Assembly: GCA_002495025.1 (NCBI GenBank)
Contig: DADP01000019.1
Span: 1 to 35,233, forward strand
Source of the DNA: Desulfurococcaceae archaeon UBA285
GTDB taxonomy: Archaea > Thermoproteota > Thermoprotei_A > Sulfolobales > Desulfurococcaceae
DNA length: 35,233 bases
Direction: 5' to 3'
Shown here: positions 14,827-23,334 of the stretch, piece after piece
How positions within the stretch are numbered: position 1 is the first letter of the stretch
Layout of the letters: each line of letters starts with the position of its first letter
Position numbers and translations under genes: made by a program
Notes under the pieces: generated by a model
What the model was told of the DNA's origin: nothing
What the model saw: the letters and a program-made list of their open reading frames with translations, nothing else
The model's database searches: none

Positions 14827-15972
14827 TTATTCATGTTCTTTTCGATATCTCAGGTTTCTATAGATTGTGAATATAAGGGAGAATCCGAGAAAGAACGATA
14901 TTCTAACTAGGTAATCAATGGTGTTTTCAAGTGGTTTAATTGTATTTAATATTATTATGAGAACTCCGGCTAAACTATTAATAGATGCTAGAAAACCAGT
15001 TGCTGTTGCCTCGTATTTATTTGTATTTCTCGATAATATAGCATATATACTCGTATCGTAGAATGGATATATTGGAATCAACCATAGAAGGATGTATAGT
15101 ATTGGAGGGGTAAATGGGAGAACTAGAAATAATACTAGATAGGAGGAGAGAGCAGTCAACAACAATTTTTCTTCTTTTCTATTATCAACCAGTCTACCCG
15201 CTATAATTCTCGCTGGTGTACCAGCGAGTACTGGTATAGTTCCATAAAATAAACCGTAAAACAGCCTTGAATCAAAACTCTTGTTTAATATGGGTAGCTC
15301 TCGTATTTTATAATCTAGTAGAATAGAAGTCATACTTGAAGCTATCGACAAACCAATAGATGAAAAGAGTATAATTGGTGCAAACCAGTGTAATTCACTA
15401 AATACTGTTTTTAGAGCTGAGATTGGAGTAGTATTCTCTCTTTCCTTTCCACTATAACCAATAATGACTAGTAGTGAGCTCAATGCATAGATAGTACTCA
15501 GAGTAGTTGAAAACAAGTAGTTTCCAAGATAGTTAAATAAAGGCCATGCTATAAGTGCACCTATCCCCCAACCCAATCCCATGCCTAATCCCGCTACAGA
15601 GTACTTTGAGCCTATTCTAGCTCTATCTTCAATAATACTGCTCATCGCGAATGTAAAAACCAGCCATGAAAACAAATTGAATAAGCCCACGGAAACCACT
15701 ACTTGACGCCAATCAGTAAGTGTAAATATATGGAAAAGAGGTATTACGCCAAGACCTCCAATAGCCATTAATACCCTTCTACCAATAGAGTCTCCTAAAG
15801 CACCCAGCATAAATGAAAACAAGGAAGGAGTATACTCCGCGCCAATTAGGTAAACCACCATCCAAGCTCCATATAAGTCGACACCAAAGTATGGGCGTGA
15901 TATAGTATAGTACATACCATACACTACTTCAAGCATACTTAAACCAAGCACCATTACTAGAAATTTCTTCAT
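14827..15972 (-). CDS. Major facilitator superfamily transporter
   Basis: The 381-residue membrane protein has about 11-12 transmembrane helices in two halves. The MFS loop signature GALGDSIGRRVLM lies between helices 2 and 3, and a related motif RIIAGRLVDNRKEE lies at the equivalent place in the second half. The substrate is unknown. The ATG at 15972 is supported by GGTG 8 bases upstream. A TATA-like box (16044-16055, minus strand) would give a leader of about 50 nt. It is transcribed alone, convergent with the MscS-related gene. Confidence 0.88.
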   Translation of the reverse strand: MKKFLVMVLGLSMLEVVYGMYYTISRPYFGVDLYGAWMVVYLIGAEYTPSLFSFMLGALGDSIGRRVLMAIGGLGVIPLFHIFTLTDWRQVVVSVGLFNLFSWLVFTFAMSSIIEDRARIGSKYSVAGLGMGLGWGIGALIAWPLFNYLGNYLFSTTLSTIYALSSLLVIIGYSGKERENTTPISALKTVFSELHWFAPIILFSSIGLSIASSMTSILLDYKIRELPILNKSFDSRLFYGLFYGTIPVLAGTPARIIAGRLVDNRKEEKLLLTALSSYLVLFLVLPFTPPILYILLWLIPIYPFYDTSIYAILSRNTNKYEATATGFLASINSLAGVLIIILNTIKPLENTIDYLVRISFFLGFSLIFTIYRNLRYRKEHE

Positions 15973-16043
15973 AGTACTTACACCATTAGTCTTCTCGTTT
16001 CCACTGCACTGTGTTTGCTAGAAATTTATTGTATGTAATACGT

Positions 16044-16055
16044 GTATTATAAAGG
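16044..16055 (-). promoter_or_regulatory. TATA box for the MFS gene
   Basis: Minus-strand CTTTATAATACA is centred near 16050. The expected start is near 16025 and would give a 50-nt leader with a GGTG ribosome site before the ATG. Confidence 0.45.
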
Positions 16056-16087
16056 ATAAGAAATGCATGGTTTGAAAGAGAGATAAA

Positions 16088-17155
16088 CTACGTTACAATT
16101 TTATTTAATTCTCCCCGCTCCACTGCTAATTTTACTTCTCTCGCTATTCTCCTACCTGTACTCATTGGTTCATTCCAGTATAGGTATGAGTATGGGCTTC
16201 CATTCAAGTATAGGTTTGTTCCAGCCACTATTCTACCAGAGAATTCGAATACCTTTATATTCATATTTCTGTCAATTATGCTTTCTAGACAGAATGGACC
16301 TATAATTCCAGGTGGTAGTTTCTCCTGCGTGGTTTTTACGAATTTTAAACCCATATCTAGTATTGCCGGGAGGAGGCTTTCTCTCAATACGAGTGGGATG
16401 TTACCAACAACTGTAAATGTTGGTTCTAATCCGAGTTCTACGGTGAAGTTCTGTGGAATTCTCTTTAATCCATCTATATCAGATTCGTATCTAATGTCGG
16501 CACCGAGTATTTCAAGTCTGTTGAGTATTGGACTATAGAAGTAGTGGTAGTATGCTGTTACACCAATAATGTATTCTTGTATAATTGCCTCTCTCGGGTC
16601 TCTAATAACACCTTGAGATACTAGTTTATTTAGTTTCTCTATTACTTCACTCGGTTTTTTCGCGATGAAATAGTCTTTTCCACCTTTTGCACCAGGTAGT
16701 TTAACAATTACTAGTTTATCGAATTCCTCGCCTAATTCGTAACTTCTCGGTATTGGTATGCCGGCTTCTTTTAACAAATTCATTTTGGCTTGCTGACTAG
16801 CTTCAACCTGGAGGAGGCTTCTCAGTCCAAATATGGGTATGGGTAGATTTAAAGCACAATCTAATCCAACATACTCCACGTAGCTTCCATGTGGGATGAA
16901 AACAGTGTTTTCACTTTGTAGCTCGTTTACAACTTTCTCACTACACAGTTCTCTCCAGTGGTCGACAACAATGTACTTATCTATTATGTGATTAAATTGC
17001 TTGTAAAACCACAATCTATTCTTTAAAACAACCAGAATTGTTTTAAATCCTTCTTGTTTAGCACCATGTACTATTTGAAGCGAGCTGTGGCTCGCAAGAG
17101 TACCGATAGATATTTTGTCAGAATCGTATTTTAAAAGTAGATCATCTATAAACAT
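16088..17155 (-). CDS. purP: PurP: ATP/formate-dependent AICAR ligase (FAICAR synthetase), canonical-looking copy
   Basis: This ATP-grasp enzyme is the archaeal replacement for the AICAR transformylase part of PurH, making FAICAR from AICAR, formate and ATP. The 355-residue protein shows the family markers ASHSSLQIVHGAKQEGFKT at the N-terminus, FIPHGSYVEYVG, the ATP-grasp loop KLPGAKGGKDYFIA, YYHYFYSPI, RYESDIDGLKRIP, PPGIIGPFCLE and GRIVAGTNLYLNGSPYSYLYW. As I recall the Methanocaldococcus enzyme, these are closer to it than the copy at 27932 is. Frames allow TTG at 17161 or ATG at 17155; the ATG is chosen because GATGAT lies just upstream, though leaderless use of the TTG is possible. It is divergent from the purine operon and presumably co-regulated with it. 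Confidence 0.92.
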   Translation of the reverse strand: MFIDDLLLKYDSDKISIGTLASHSSLQIVHGAKQEGFKTILVVLKNRLWFYKQFNHIIDKYIVVDHWRELCSEKVVNELQSENTVFIPHGSYVEYVGLDCALNLPIPIFGLRSLLQVEASQQAKMNLLKEAGIPIPRSYELGEEFDKLVIVKLPGAKGGKDYFIAKKPSEVIEKLNKLVSQGVIRDPREAIIQEYIIGVTAYYHYFYSPILNRLEILGADIRYESDIDGLKRIPQNFTVELGLEPTFTVVGNIPLVLRESLLPAILDMGLKFVKTTQEKLPPGIIGPFCLESIIDRNMNIKVFEFSGRIVAGTNLYLNGSPYSYLYWNEPMSTGRRIAREVKLAVERGELNKIVT

Positions 17156-17174
17156 GGCCAATCATCTCAACACG

Positions 17175-17225
17175 CCCAAACTTTTAATATATAGTTGGGT
17201 GGGATTTAAATAGTAAATATATAAA
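17175..17225. promoter_or_regulatory. Divergent promoter region of purP and the purine operon
   Basis: A minus-strand TATA box TATATATTAAAA (17182-17193) would start purP near its start codon. A plus-strand AAATATATAAA (17215-17225) would start the operon near 17246, directly before the purC GTG at 17249. CCCAA (17175-17179) and TTGGG (17195-17199) form a short inverted repeat around the purP TATA box, a possible operator. Control of both units from this 90-bp region is likely but inferred. Confidence 0.55.
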
Positions 17226-17248
17226 TTCAACCCTTCCTACAAATTAAC

Positions 17249-17968
17249 GTGGGAGCAATGAATTCTCAAATCTATTATGAGGGGAAAAGCAAGCGTATTT
17301 ACATAAAAAACGATAACGAGTTAATAATGGAGTTTAAAGATGAAGTAACAGCGGGCGATGGCGCTATCCGTGCAAGTGCTCCTGGCAAGGGAAAACTCTG
17401 TGCAGCTACATCTGTATTTTTATTTAAATATCTAGAAGAGAAAGGAGTTAAAACCCACTTACTAGGCTATGATGGTGATAGACGACTAGTAGTTAGAAGA
17501 TTAAAAATTATTCCAATAGAGGTAATAGTGAGAAACTATGCGTATGGATCGCTATTAAAGAGAATGCCCATGTATAAACAACTACAACCCTTAGACCCAC
17601 CACTCATAGAATTCCACTATAAAGACGATGCTCTCCACGACCCGTTAATACTCGTAGATGATATTTTGAGAACAAATATAGTTACACGTGAACAACTAGA
17701 TCTAATCGTTGATATGACTATGAAAGTAAATAGTGAATTATCAAAGCTCTTCTCGTCCAAGAAACTAACACTAGTAGATGCAAAATTCGAATTTGGATTC
17801 TACAATGGAGAAATATATCTAGCTGATGAAATAAGTGGAGACACTATTAGAGTAATAGATGATCAATCGAGACATTTAGATAAAGAAGTTTTCAGGAGGT
17901 CTAAAAGCGTCGATGAATTATTGAAAGCCTATAGTGAACTAGCCCTTAGACTCGGCATACTAGGATAG
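17249..17968 (+). CDS. purC: PurC: SAICAR synthetase
   Basis: PurC condenses CAIR with aspartate using ATP to form SAICAR. The 239-residue protein is of normal length, with EGKSKRIY at the N-terminus, GDGAIRAS, the signature IPIEVIVRNYAYGSL, LVDAKFEFG and DEISGDTIR. It is first in a 13-kb operon. The start is either the GTG at 17249, which lies where transcription should begin (leaderless), or the ATG at 17258, which would leave a leader of about 12 nt with GGGAG too close to be a good ribosome site. I give the longer form. The next gene starts 12 bp after the stop. Confidence 0.95.
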   Translation: MGAMNSQIYYEGKSKRIYIKNDNELIMEFKDEVTAGDGAIRASAPGKGKLCAATSVFLFKYLEEKGVKTHLLGYDGDRRLVVRRLKIIPIEVIVRNYAYGSLLKRMPMYKQLQPLDPPLIEFHYKDDALHDPLILVDDILRTNIVTREQLDLIVDMTMKVNSELSKLFSSKKLTLVDAKFEFGFYNGEIYLADEISGDTIRVIDDQSRHLDKEVFRRSKSVDELLKAYSELALRLGILG

Positions 17969-17980
17969 AGAGGTGATTTT

Positions 17981-19240
17981 ATGCCGGGCCTCCTCTCTGT
18001 TTTTTCATTTGAGCCTGGATGGCCACTATATGTTTATGCAAAATATGGATTGCTTACTCTACAGAATAGAGGAGAAGAGAAAAAGATCTTGTGTATGAAT
18101 GCAAATAGTGGAGTCGAATGTAGAGATCTCTACGAGTGGTCTTCAACAAAGAATATAAGCAATGGTTTTATAGCTGGGGTTTTCAATAGCGTAGACCTAG
18201 ATGGCTACATATACTGGAATGATAAACTAGCTGTAATAACCGATAGAAGATTCAAGGAAATCAGTGAATTAGCGGATTCTATAGAGAAACTAATTAGTGA
18301 AGACGCATTGTGGAGAAGCATTGAAAAAGTACTGAGTGATTTCAATGGTAAAGAAATACCTAGTTTTATAGCTATAACGAAGAATGGAGATGAAGTAATT
18401 TATAGATCACCTCTTGGATTAACACCGCTTTCAATAGGCGGGTATGGATTCGACTTGTTGATTGCCTCTTCAGAGTCTTCAACGATAGAAGTATTAGATG
18501 CAGATGTAAGACGATATTTAAAACCAGGCGAAGGAGTAGTTGTTTCAAGAAATTATCTAAGGTTTTTCCAAGTAGAACGGTCTCGAATCTGGAAGATCTG
18601 TGCATTTGAACTACTCTACACTTCAAGACACGACTCACTTATTGATGGTATAGGAGTTTATGAATTTAGAAAAACACTTGGAGCAAGACTGTCTAGGCAA
18701 CTACAAAGTGAAAACATTGATATAGTTCTCGGTGTTCCAGAGACAGCTATTCCCTACGCTATTGGATTAGCACAAGCCAGTAGTAAACCATTTGAACAAG
18801 CCTTTATCCCCACACCCGTTAGGAGTAGATCCATGCTTAAAAATAATCCTCTAGAGAGACTCATAGCAATACATCTAAAACTAAACCCAGTTAAATCAGT
18901 GCTTGAAGGCAAAAGAGTAGCCGTTGTCGACGACAGCATGGTAACAGGTGCCACACTAAAATCTGTATCGCAAATACTTAGAAATAGAGTTGGTGTTAGA
19001 GAACTCCACTTATTTATCGCCAGTCCCAAAATAATAAAAGAATGCCCATATAGGATTTTCGAGTTTAACAAAGACTGCTTAATTTCAGCGAACTTGGATG
19101 ATGAATTACTTAGAAAATACCTAGAAGTAGACAGTGTAAACTGGTTGGATTTAGAGTCGCTCAACGATGTAGCTAGAATGTATAATTGTAAACTATGTGG
19201 CTCGTGCTTTGGAAGAGAAGTTCTAGGTGTAGACCAATGA
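17981..19240 (+). CDS. Degenerate PurF paralogue (glutaminase site lost, PRPP loop and Fe-S cysteines kept)
   Basis: The 419-residue protein is clearly related to amidophosphoribosyltransferase but probably does not use glutamine. The start is secure: GAGGTGA (17969-17975) lies 5 bases before the ATG. The mature N-terminus would be Pro-Gly where PurF has the nucleophilic Cys-Gly. LQNRGEE echoes the family's LQHRGQE, but the RYSTTG and SDTES motifs are gone. In the C-terminal half the PRPP loop VAVVDDSMVTGATL (about 313-326) is intact, while the flexible-loop sequence (KYIGRVFI in the real PurF) is replaced. Cysteines at 207, 355, 403, 406 and 409 match the places where PurF binds [4Fe-4S]. 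Possible roles are a regulatory or scaffold partner, an ammonia-dependent enzyme, or a new catalytic step in the pathway; none is shown. Confidence 0.85.
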   Translation: MPGLLSVFSFEPGWPLYVYAKYGLLTLQNRGEEKKILCMNANSGVECRDLYEWSSTKNISNGFIAGVFNSVDLDGYIYWNDKLAVITDRRFKEISELADSIEKLISEDALWRSIEKVLSDFNGKEIPSFIAITKNGDEVIYRSPLGLTPLSIGGYGFDLLIASSESSTIEVLDADVRRYLKPGEGVVVSRNYLRFFQVERSRIWKICAFELLYTSRHDSLIDGIGVYEFRKTLGARLSRQLQSENIDIVLGVPETAIPYAIGLAQASSKPFEQAFIPTPVRSRSMLKNNPLERLIAIHLKLNPVKSVLEGKRVAVVDDSMVTGATLKSVSQILRNRVGVRELHLFIASPKIIKECPYRIFEFNKDCLISANLDDELLRKYLEVDSVNWLDLESLNDVARMYNCKLCGSCFGREVLGVDQ

Positions 19241-20745
19241 AAATACTCCTTGTTGGCTCAGGTGGAAGAGAACATGCATTAGCAAAACTACTTTTCAACA
19301 GTGCGTTGAAACCAAGATTATTCGTATTAGCAGACTACGTCAACCCCGGATTGAAGAGAGAAGCTGAAGCTAGTGGTGGAAAACTCTATACTGGCGATAC
19401 AGTAAACCCGTTAGAAGTGGCTAGAATAGCTGATTTGGTTTCACCAGATATAATAGTTGTAGGACCCGAAGAACCACAATTTACTGGAGTAGTAGATGTA
19501 CTAAGAGAAAAAGGATATTCAGTATTTGGTGCTCTATCCAAGACTTCAATGATAGAACGTAGCAAGGTGTTTGCTAGAACTCTAATGTGGAAGCATAGTA
19601 TTCCAGGTAGGCTATACTTTAAAGCATTTAAAAACCTCGAAGAAGCCTATGAATACCTAAAACACGCTGGAGATGTTGTATTAAAACCAGCTAGACAAGC
19701 TGGTGGTAAAGGAGTTAGAGTAATAAGAGATACACGTGCCTATTTAACCAGTGATAAAACAGATGTAAAAATACAAGCTGCATCAAAAATATTCGATGAA
19801 TTATCTAGGTATCAAGACATAGAATACAAGATCATTATAGAACAAAGAGTTGAAGGAGTTGAATATACTGCTCAAGTTATAACAGATGGATCGAGTATTC
19901 TACCACTACCACTAGTACAAGACAATCCACACGCATTTGAAGGAGATCTAGGGCCTGAAACAGGCGGTATGGGTGGTATTTCAGGGCCGGGATTCCTCCT
20001 ACCCTTTATAACAAGCGATGAATTCAATACCACAATTGACATTATTCAAAAAGTACTTAGAGCGCTGGAAGTAGAAGTGGGCGAGAAATACACGGGTGTA
20101 ATAGCTGGACAAATGATGCTGACTCCTATCCAGGGTCCAACAGTAATAGAATTCTATAGTAGATTTGGAGATCCAGAAATAGGTTGTTTAATACCACGAA
20201 TAGAAAGCGACTTTCTAGAAATAATAGAGAGAACAGTTAGTGGTAGACTAGCTGGTGCAAAACTAGAAGTTAAAGACAATGTAGTAAGTATTGTAAAAGC
20301 CGTAGCACCCGTAGGATATCCAAGTAGTAGAAAAGAAGCTCTAGGTCACCCAGTAAGCATTAATGAAAAAGCAATAAACGAACTAGGATGCATCGTATTA
20401 TATGCAAGCGTAGAAGAAGTAGGCAGTGTACTCTACACAAAGGGGTCAAGGGTTTTCGAGATAGTTTGTTATGGAGAAAACTATAACGAGGTATATAAAC
20501 GCTCACTTATCGCGCTAACCCATATTGAATCACTAGATGGCTGGCCTCTCTTCTATAGGAGAGATATAGGTTCACCAGAACAAATAAACGAGAGGATAAA
20601 ACTAGCTGAGAAAGCAAGACAAACATATACATATAGAGCTAGCAGAGGCCTGGTCAACGAGAGTATTGTCTGGATTCCAGGTAAAGGAGTAGTAGAAAAC
20701 ATGCTTTTTTCTACTCTAACTAGTTCTCGAGGTGGGTTTGAATGA
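19237..20745 (+). CDS. purD: PurD: phosphoribosylamine-glycine ligase (GAR synthetase)
   Basis: This ATP-grasp ligase makes GAR from phosphoribosylamine and glycine. Motifs are MKILLVGSGGREHALAKLL at the start, VVGPEEP, the ATP-grasp segment KPARQAGGKGVRVI, EQRVEGVEYTAQ, DNPHAFEGDLGPETGGMGG and VIEFYSRFGDPE. At 502 residues it is longer than the usual 420-450, with the extra length in the C-terminal part (after about residue 430). An open frame extends upstream to 19195, but GGTG (19226-19229) sits 7 bases before the ATG at 19237 and the family N-terminus begins there. It overlaps the stop of the preceding gene (ATGA) and the start of purT (ATGA), so the three are translationally coupled. Confidence 0.96.
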   Translation: MKILLVGSGGREHALAKLLFNSALKPRLFVLADYVNPGLKREAEASGGKLYTGDTVNPLEVARIADLVSPDIIVVGPEEPQFTGVVDVLREKGYSVFGALSKTSMIERSKVFARTLMWKHSIPGRLYFKAFKNLEEAYEYLKHAGDVVLKPARQAGGKGVRVIRDTRAYLTSDKTDVKIQAASKIFDELSRYQDIEYKIIIEQRVEGVEYTAQVITDGSSILPLPLVQDNPHAFEGDLGPETGGMGGISGPGFLLPFITSDEFNTTIDIIQKVLRALEVEVGEKYTGVIAGQMMLTPIQGPTVIEFYSRFGDPEIGCLIPRIESDFLEIIERTVSGRLAGAKLEVKDNVVSIVKAVAPVGYPSSRKEALGHPVSINEKAINELGCIVLYASVEEVGSVLYTKGSRVFEIVCYGENYNEVYKRSLIALTHIESLDGWPLFYRRDIGSPEQINERIKLAEKARQTYTYRASRGLVNESIVWIPGKGVVENMLFSTLTSSRGGFE

Positions 20746-21971
20746 AACAAAGGGATTGTATAGGTACACCTCTATTTGAATCCTCTACAAAAATCCTCTT
20801 ACTGGGTAGTGGAGAACTAGGAAAAGAAGTAGCCATAGCGGCACAGAGACTCGGTATTGAAGTAGTAGCAGTTGATCGATACGACTGGGCACCGGCAATG
20901 CATGTAGCACATAGAAGATACGTAGTAGACTTAATGAATCCAGAAGCAGTTAAAGCCATTGTTAGAAGAGAAAAACCCGACGCTGTAATTCCAGAAATCG
21001 AAGCAATAGCTGTCGATGCACTATTAGAACTAGAAGAAGAAGGATTTGTAATAGCACCCAATGCTAGAGCAGTTAAAATAGCAATGAATAGAATAGAATT
21101 GAGGAAATATGCATCTAGAGAGTTAGGACTACCAACAACAAAATACGAGTTCGCTGAAAACCCGGAGGAAGCAGTACTAGCATGTGAAAAAATTGGATAT
21201 CCATGTCTAATAAAGCCCGAAATGAGTAGTAGTGGACATGGACACGTAAAGGTCTTAGAGCCATCTAGACAGAGAGTAATTGAAGCCTACGAATATGCAA
21301 TTAAACACTCTAGGGGTAAGAGTAGAAGAGTTATTGTCGAAGAATTTGTTGATCTAGAAGCAGAGTTCACGGTTTTAGCATATAGATACCTAGATGAAGG
21401 AGAGGTTAGAGTGGAATACTGTGATCCAATCGAGCATTGGAGATATGGACAATACCACTACATAGAATCGTGGCAACCATCAAATAGAAGCTCTAATATA
21501 TTATCACAGGCCTCTGAAATAGCTATACGAGTAGCAAACGGGCTGGGTGGACTCGGTATATTAGGAGTTGAAGTCTTTCTCACCAGAGATGGTAGAATAT
21601 TGTTTAGTGAGGTCGCTCCTAGACCACACGATACTGGAATGGTGACAATGGTTACACAGGAATTAAGTGAATTCGATATTCATGTAAGAGCAGTTCTTGG
21701 TCTACCAGTTCCAAAACCAAGAATTATATCCCCAGGTGCTAGTCTAGCTATATATACAGAACGAGAAAACACGTGGTCTCCTAGAATATGTGGATTATCC
21801 AAAATCCTTGCGACACAGGGAGTAGATATTAGAATATTTGGTAAACCATCAACCTACAGCGGTAGAAGAATGGCCGTTCTCTTGGCAAGGGGTAATAGCG
21901 TTGATGAAGCACTAGAAAAACTACGTAGAGTTGCTAAGTTAATCACGATCACGATCACTCCTCCGAGGTGA
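20742..21971 (+). CDS. purT: PurT: formate-dependent GAR transformylase
   Basis: This folate-independent ATP-grasp enzyme forms FGAR from GAR, formate and ATP. The 409-residue protein has the hallmark LGSGELGKEVAIAAQRLG followed by APAMHVAHR, the ATP-binding SSSGHGHV, and SEVAPRPHDTGMVTM near the C-terminal third. With PurP it means that both one-carbon additions in this purine pathway use formate and ATP rather than formyl-folate, as is common in archaea. GAGGTGG ends 7 bases before the ATG, which overlaps the purD stop as ATGA. Confidence 0.97.
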   Translation: MKQRDCIGTPLFESSTKILLLGSGELGKEVAIAAQRLGIEVVAVDRYDWAPAMHVAHRRYVVDLMNPEAVKAIVRREKPDAVIPEIEAIAVDALLELEEEGFVIAPNARAVKIAMNRIELRKYASRELGLPTTKYEFAENPEEAVLACEKIGYPCLIKPEMSSSGHGHVKVLEPSRQRVIEAYEYAIKHSRGKSRRVIVEEFVDLEAEFTVLAYRYLDEGEVRVEYCDPIEHWRYGQYHYIESWQPSNRSSNILSQASEIAIRVANGLGGLGILGVEVFLTRDGRILFSEVAPRPHDTGMVTMVTQELSEFDIHVRAVLGLPVPKPRIISPGASLAIYTERENTWSPRICGLSKILATQGVDIRIFGKPSTYSGRRMAVLLARGNSVDEALEKLRRVAKLITITITPPR

Positions 21972-21976
21972 GTAGC

Positions 21977-22390
21977 ATGGCCTGCAAGGGAAAAGTAAGT
22001 ATAATCGTGGGCAGTCAAAGAGACCTATCATACGCGGAGAGAGCTGCTAAAATACTCGAAGAACACAGAATAAAATACGAAATAATGGTTCTAAGTGCAC
22101 ATAGAAATCCCAAAGAACTAGAAAAATACATTGAATCAAGCGATGCAGACATATTCATTGGAATGGCTGGACTCGCCGCACACCTACCAGGATTTATTGC
22201 ATCTCGAACAAATAAACCAGTTATAGGAGTACCTTTAAACGTAGCACTAGGTGGACTTGACTCTTTACTGAGTATTGTTCAAATGCCAAAGGGTGTTCCA
22301 GTAGCGACAGTAGGAATAGATAATCCGGAAAACGCTGCCTATCTCGCTATAAGAATTCTCGGTTTATGCCTAGAGAAAGAGGTGAATTAA
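21977..22390 (+). CDS. purE: PurE: phosphoribosylaminoimidazole carboxylase / mutase
   Basis: The 137-residue protein makes CAIR. It has the N-terminal GSQRDLSYAERA (equivalent of the family's GSxSD), the active-site SAHRNP, GMAGLAAHLPG and DSLLSIVQMPKGVPVATV. Open frame exists from a GTG at 21968, but GAGGTGA (21965-21971) ends 5 bases before the ATG at 21977. No purK lies in this otherwise near-complete operon, so PurE may carboxylate AIR with CO2 directly (inference). It ends with its stop immediately before the purS ATG. Confidence 0.95.
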   Translation: MACKGKVSIIVGSQRDLSYAERAAKILEEHRIKYEIMVLSAHRNPKELEKYIESSDADIFIGMAGLAAHLPGFIASRTNKPVIGVPLNVALGGLDSLLSIVQMPKGVPVATVGIDNPENAAYLAIRILGLCLEKEVN

Positions 22391-22663
22391 ATGCCTTTGT
22401 TTAAAGTAGGGGTGGTTGTTACATATAAAAGAGAGTTAAGAGACCCGGAAGGAGAAACGATTAGAAGAGATCTATTGTTGAAGACGGGATATGATCGAGT
22501 AGCCAGTGTGAGAACCGGTAAATATTTTGAATTCTACGTTAATACTAACTCTCCCGAAGAAGCACTTTCATACATTAAAGAAATGTGTAGTAAACTCAGG
22601 ATCTTCAATCCCATAGTTCACGTCCTAGAGGTTGTTAATATTGCCGAGGATAGCAGTAATTAA
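22391..22663 (+). CDS. purS: PurS: small structural subunit of FGAM synthetase
   Basis: PurS is a 90-residue member that bridges PurQ and PurL in the archaeal and Bacillus-type FGAM synthetase complex. The sequence has the expected FKVGVVVTYKRELRDPEGETI start and the VRTGKYFEFYV strand. GAGGTGA ends 5 bases before the ATG. Its last 23 bp overlap purQ. Confidence 0.95.
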   Translation: MPLFKVGVVVTYKRELRDPEGETIRRDLLLKTGYDRVASVRTGKYFEFYVNTNSPEEALSYIKEMCSKLRIFNPIVHVLEVVNIAEDSSN

Positions 22664-23333
22664 ATTCCCAGGTACAAACTGCGACGAAGATGTTGTAAAT
22701 GCATTTAAGAGAATTGGATCTAGCGTAGAAGCTAAAGTAGTGTGGTATAAGGAATTCAATGAAAAAGATTGGGATGCGATTATAATTCCCGGCGGCTTCA
22801 GCTACGGTGACTGGTTGAGAGCGGGAGCTATAGCGGCGAGAACCCACACAATGGAGAAAATTAGAAGAAGCGTCGAAAAAGGTATCCCGGTACTAGGTAT
22901 TTGTAATGGTTTTCAAATCCTTGTCGAGGCCGGTTTACTACCAGGTGCTCTATTGCCTAATGAACACGGCAAGTTTGTATGTAGATGGACCAGAACAGTT
23001 ATTGAAAATCCAAAAGGCCCCTGGTTAACACTAGCTAGTAGCGGTGAAGAATTAGATATGCCGGTTGCGCATGGAGAAGGAAGATTCTATATTGACTATG
23101 AATCATATAGTTTACTTGAAAAAGAGAGCTCTATATTGAGGTATATGAAAGGATATAACCCGAATGGAAGCATCTATGATGTCGCTGGAATAACATCTCG
23201 TGATGGATTGGTTTTTGGATTAATGCCTCACCCAGAGAGAGCAGTGGGGCGTGAACTCGTACCACGAGGCTTCAATCCCGGTGGAGAAGTAGTCTTTAGG
23301 AGTATTGAGTTCTCGTTGAAGAAGGGGTGGTAG
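22641..23333 (+). CDS. purQ: PurQ: glutaminase subunit of FGAM synthetase
   Basis: This class I glutamine amidotransferase supplies ammonia to PurL. The 230-residue protein has the N-terminal IAVIKFPGTNCDED, the nucleophile Cys in LGICNGFQIL and the His/Glu pair in MPHPERAVG. A TTG at 22632 is also in frame, but GAGG (22628-22631) abuts it and lies 9 bases before the TTG at 22641, which also matches the family N-terminus. It overlaps purS by 23 bp; purL starts 1 bp after the stop. Confidence 0.95.
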   Translation: MPRIAVIKFPGTNCDEDVVNAFKRIGSSVEAKVVWYKEFNEKDWDAIIIPGGFSYGDWLRAGAIAARTHTMEKIRRSVEKGIPVLGICNGFQILVEAGLLPGALLPNEHGKFVCRWTRTVIENPKGPWLTLASSGEELDMPVAHGEGRFYIDYESYSLLEKESSILRYMKGYNPNGSIYDVAGITSRDGLVFGLMPHPERAVGRELVPRGFNPGGEVVFRSIEFSLKKGW

Positions 23334-23334
23334 A

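Noticed and set aside
17981..19240. Idea that the PurF paralogue merely has a misassigned start hiding an N-terminal Met-Cys
   Set aside because: The GAGGTGA site 5 bases before the ATG fixes the start. No in-frame ATG-TGT occurs nearby, and the other glutaminase motifs are missing too.
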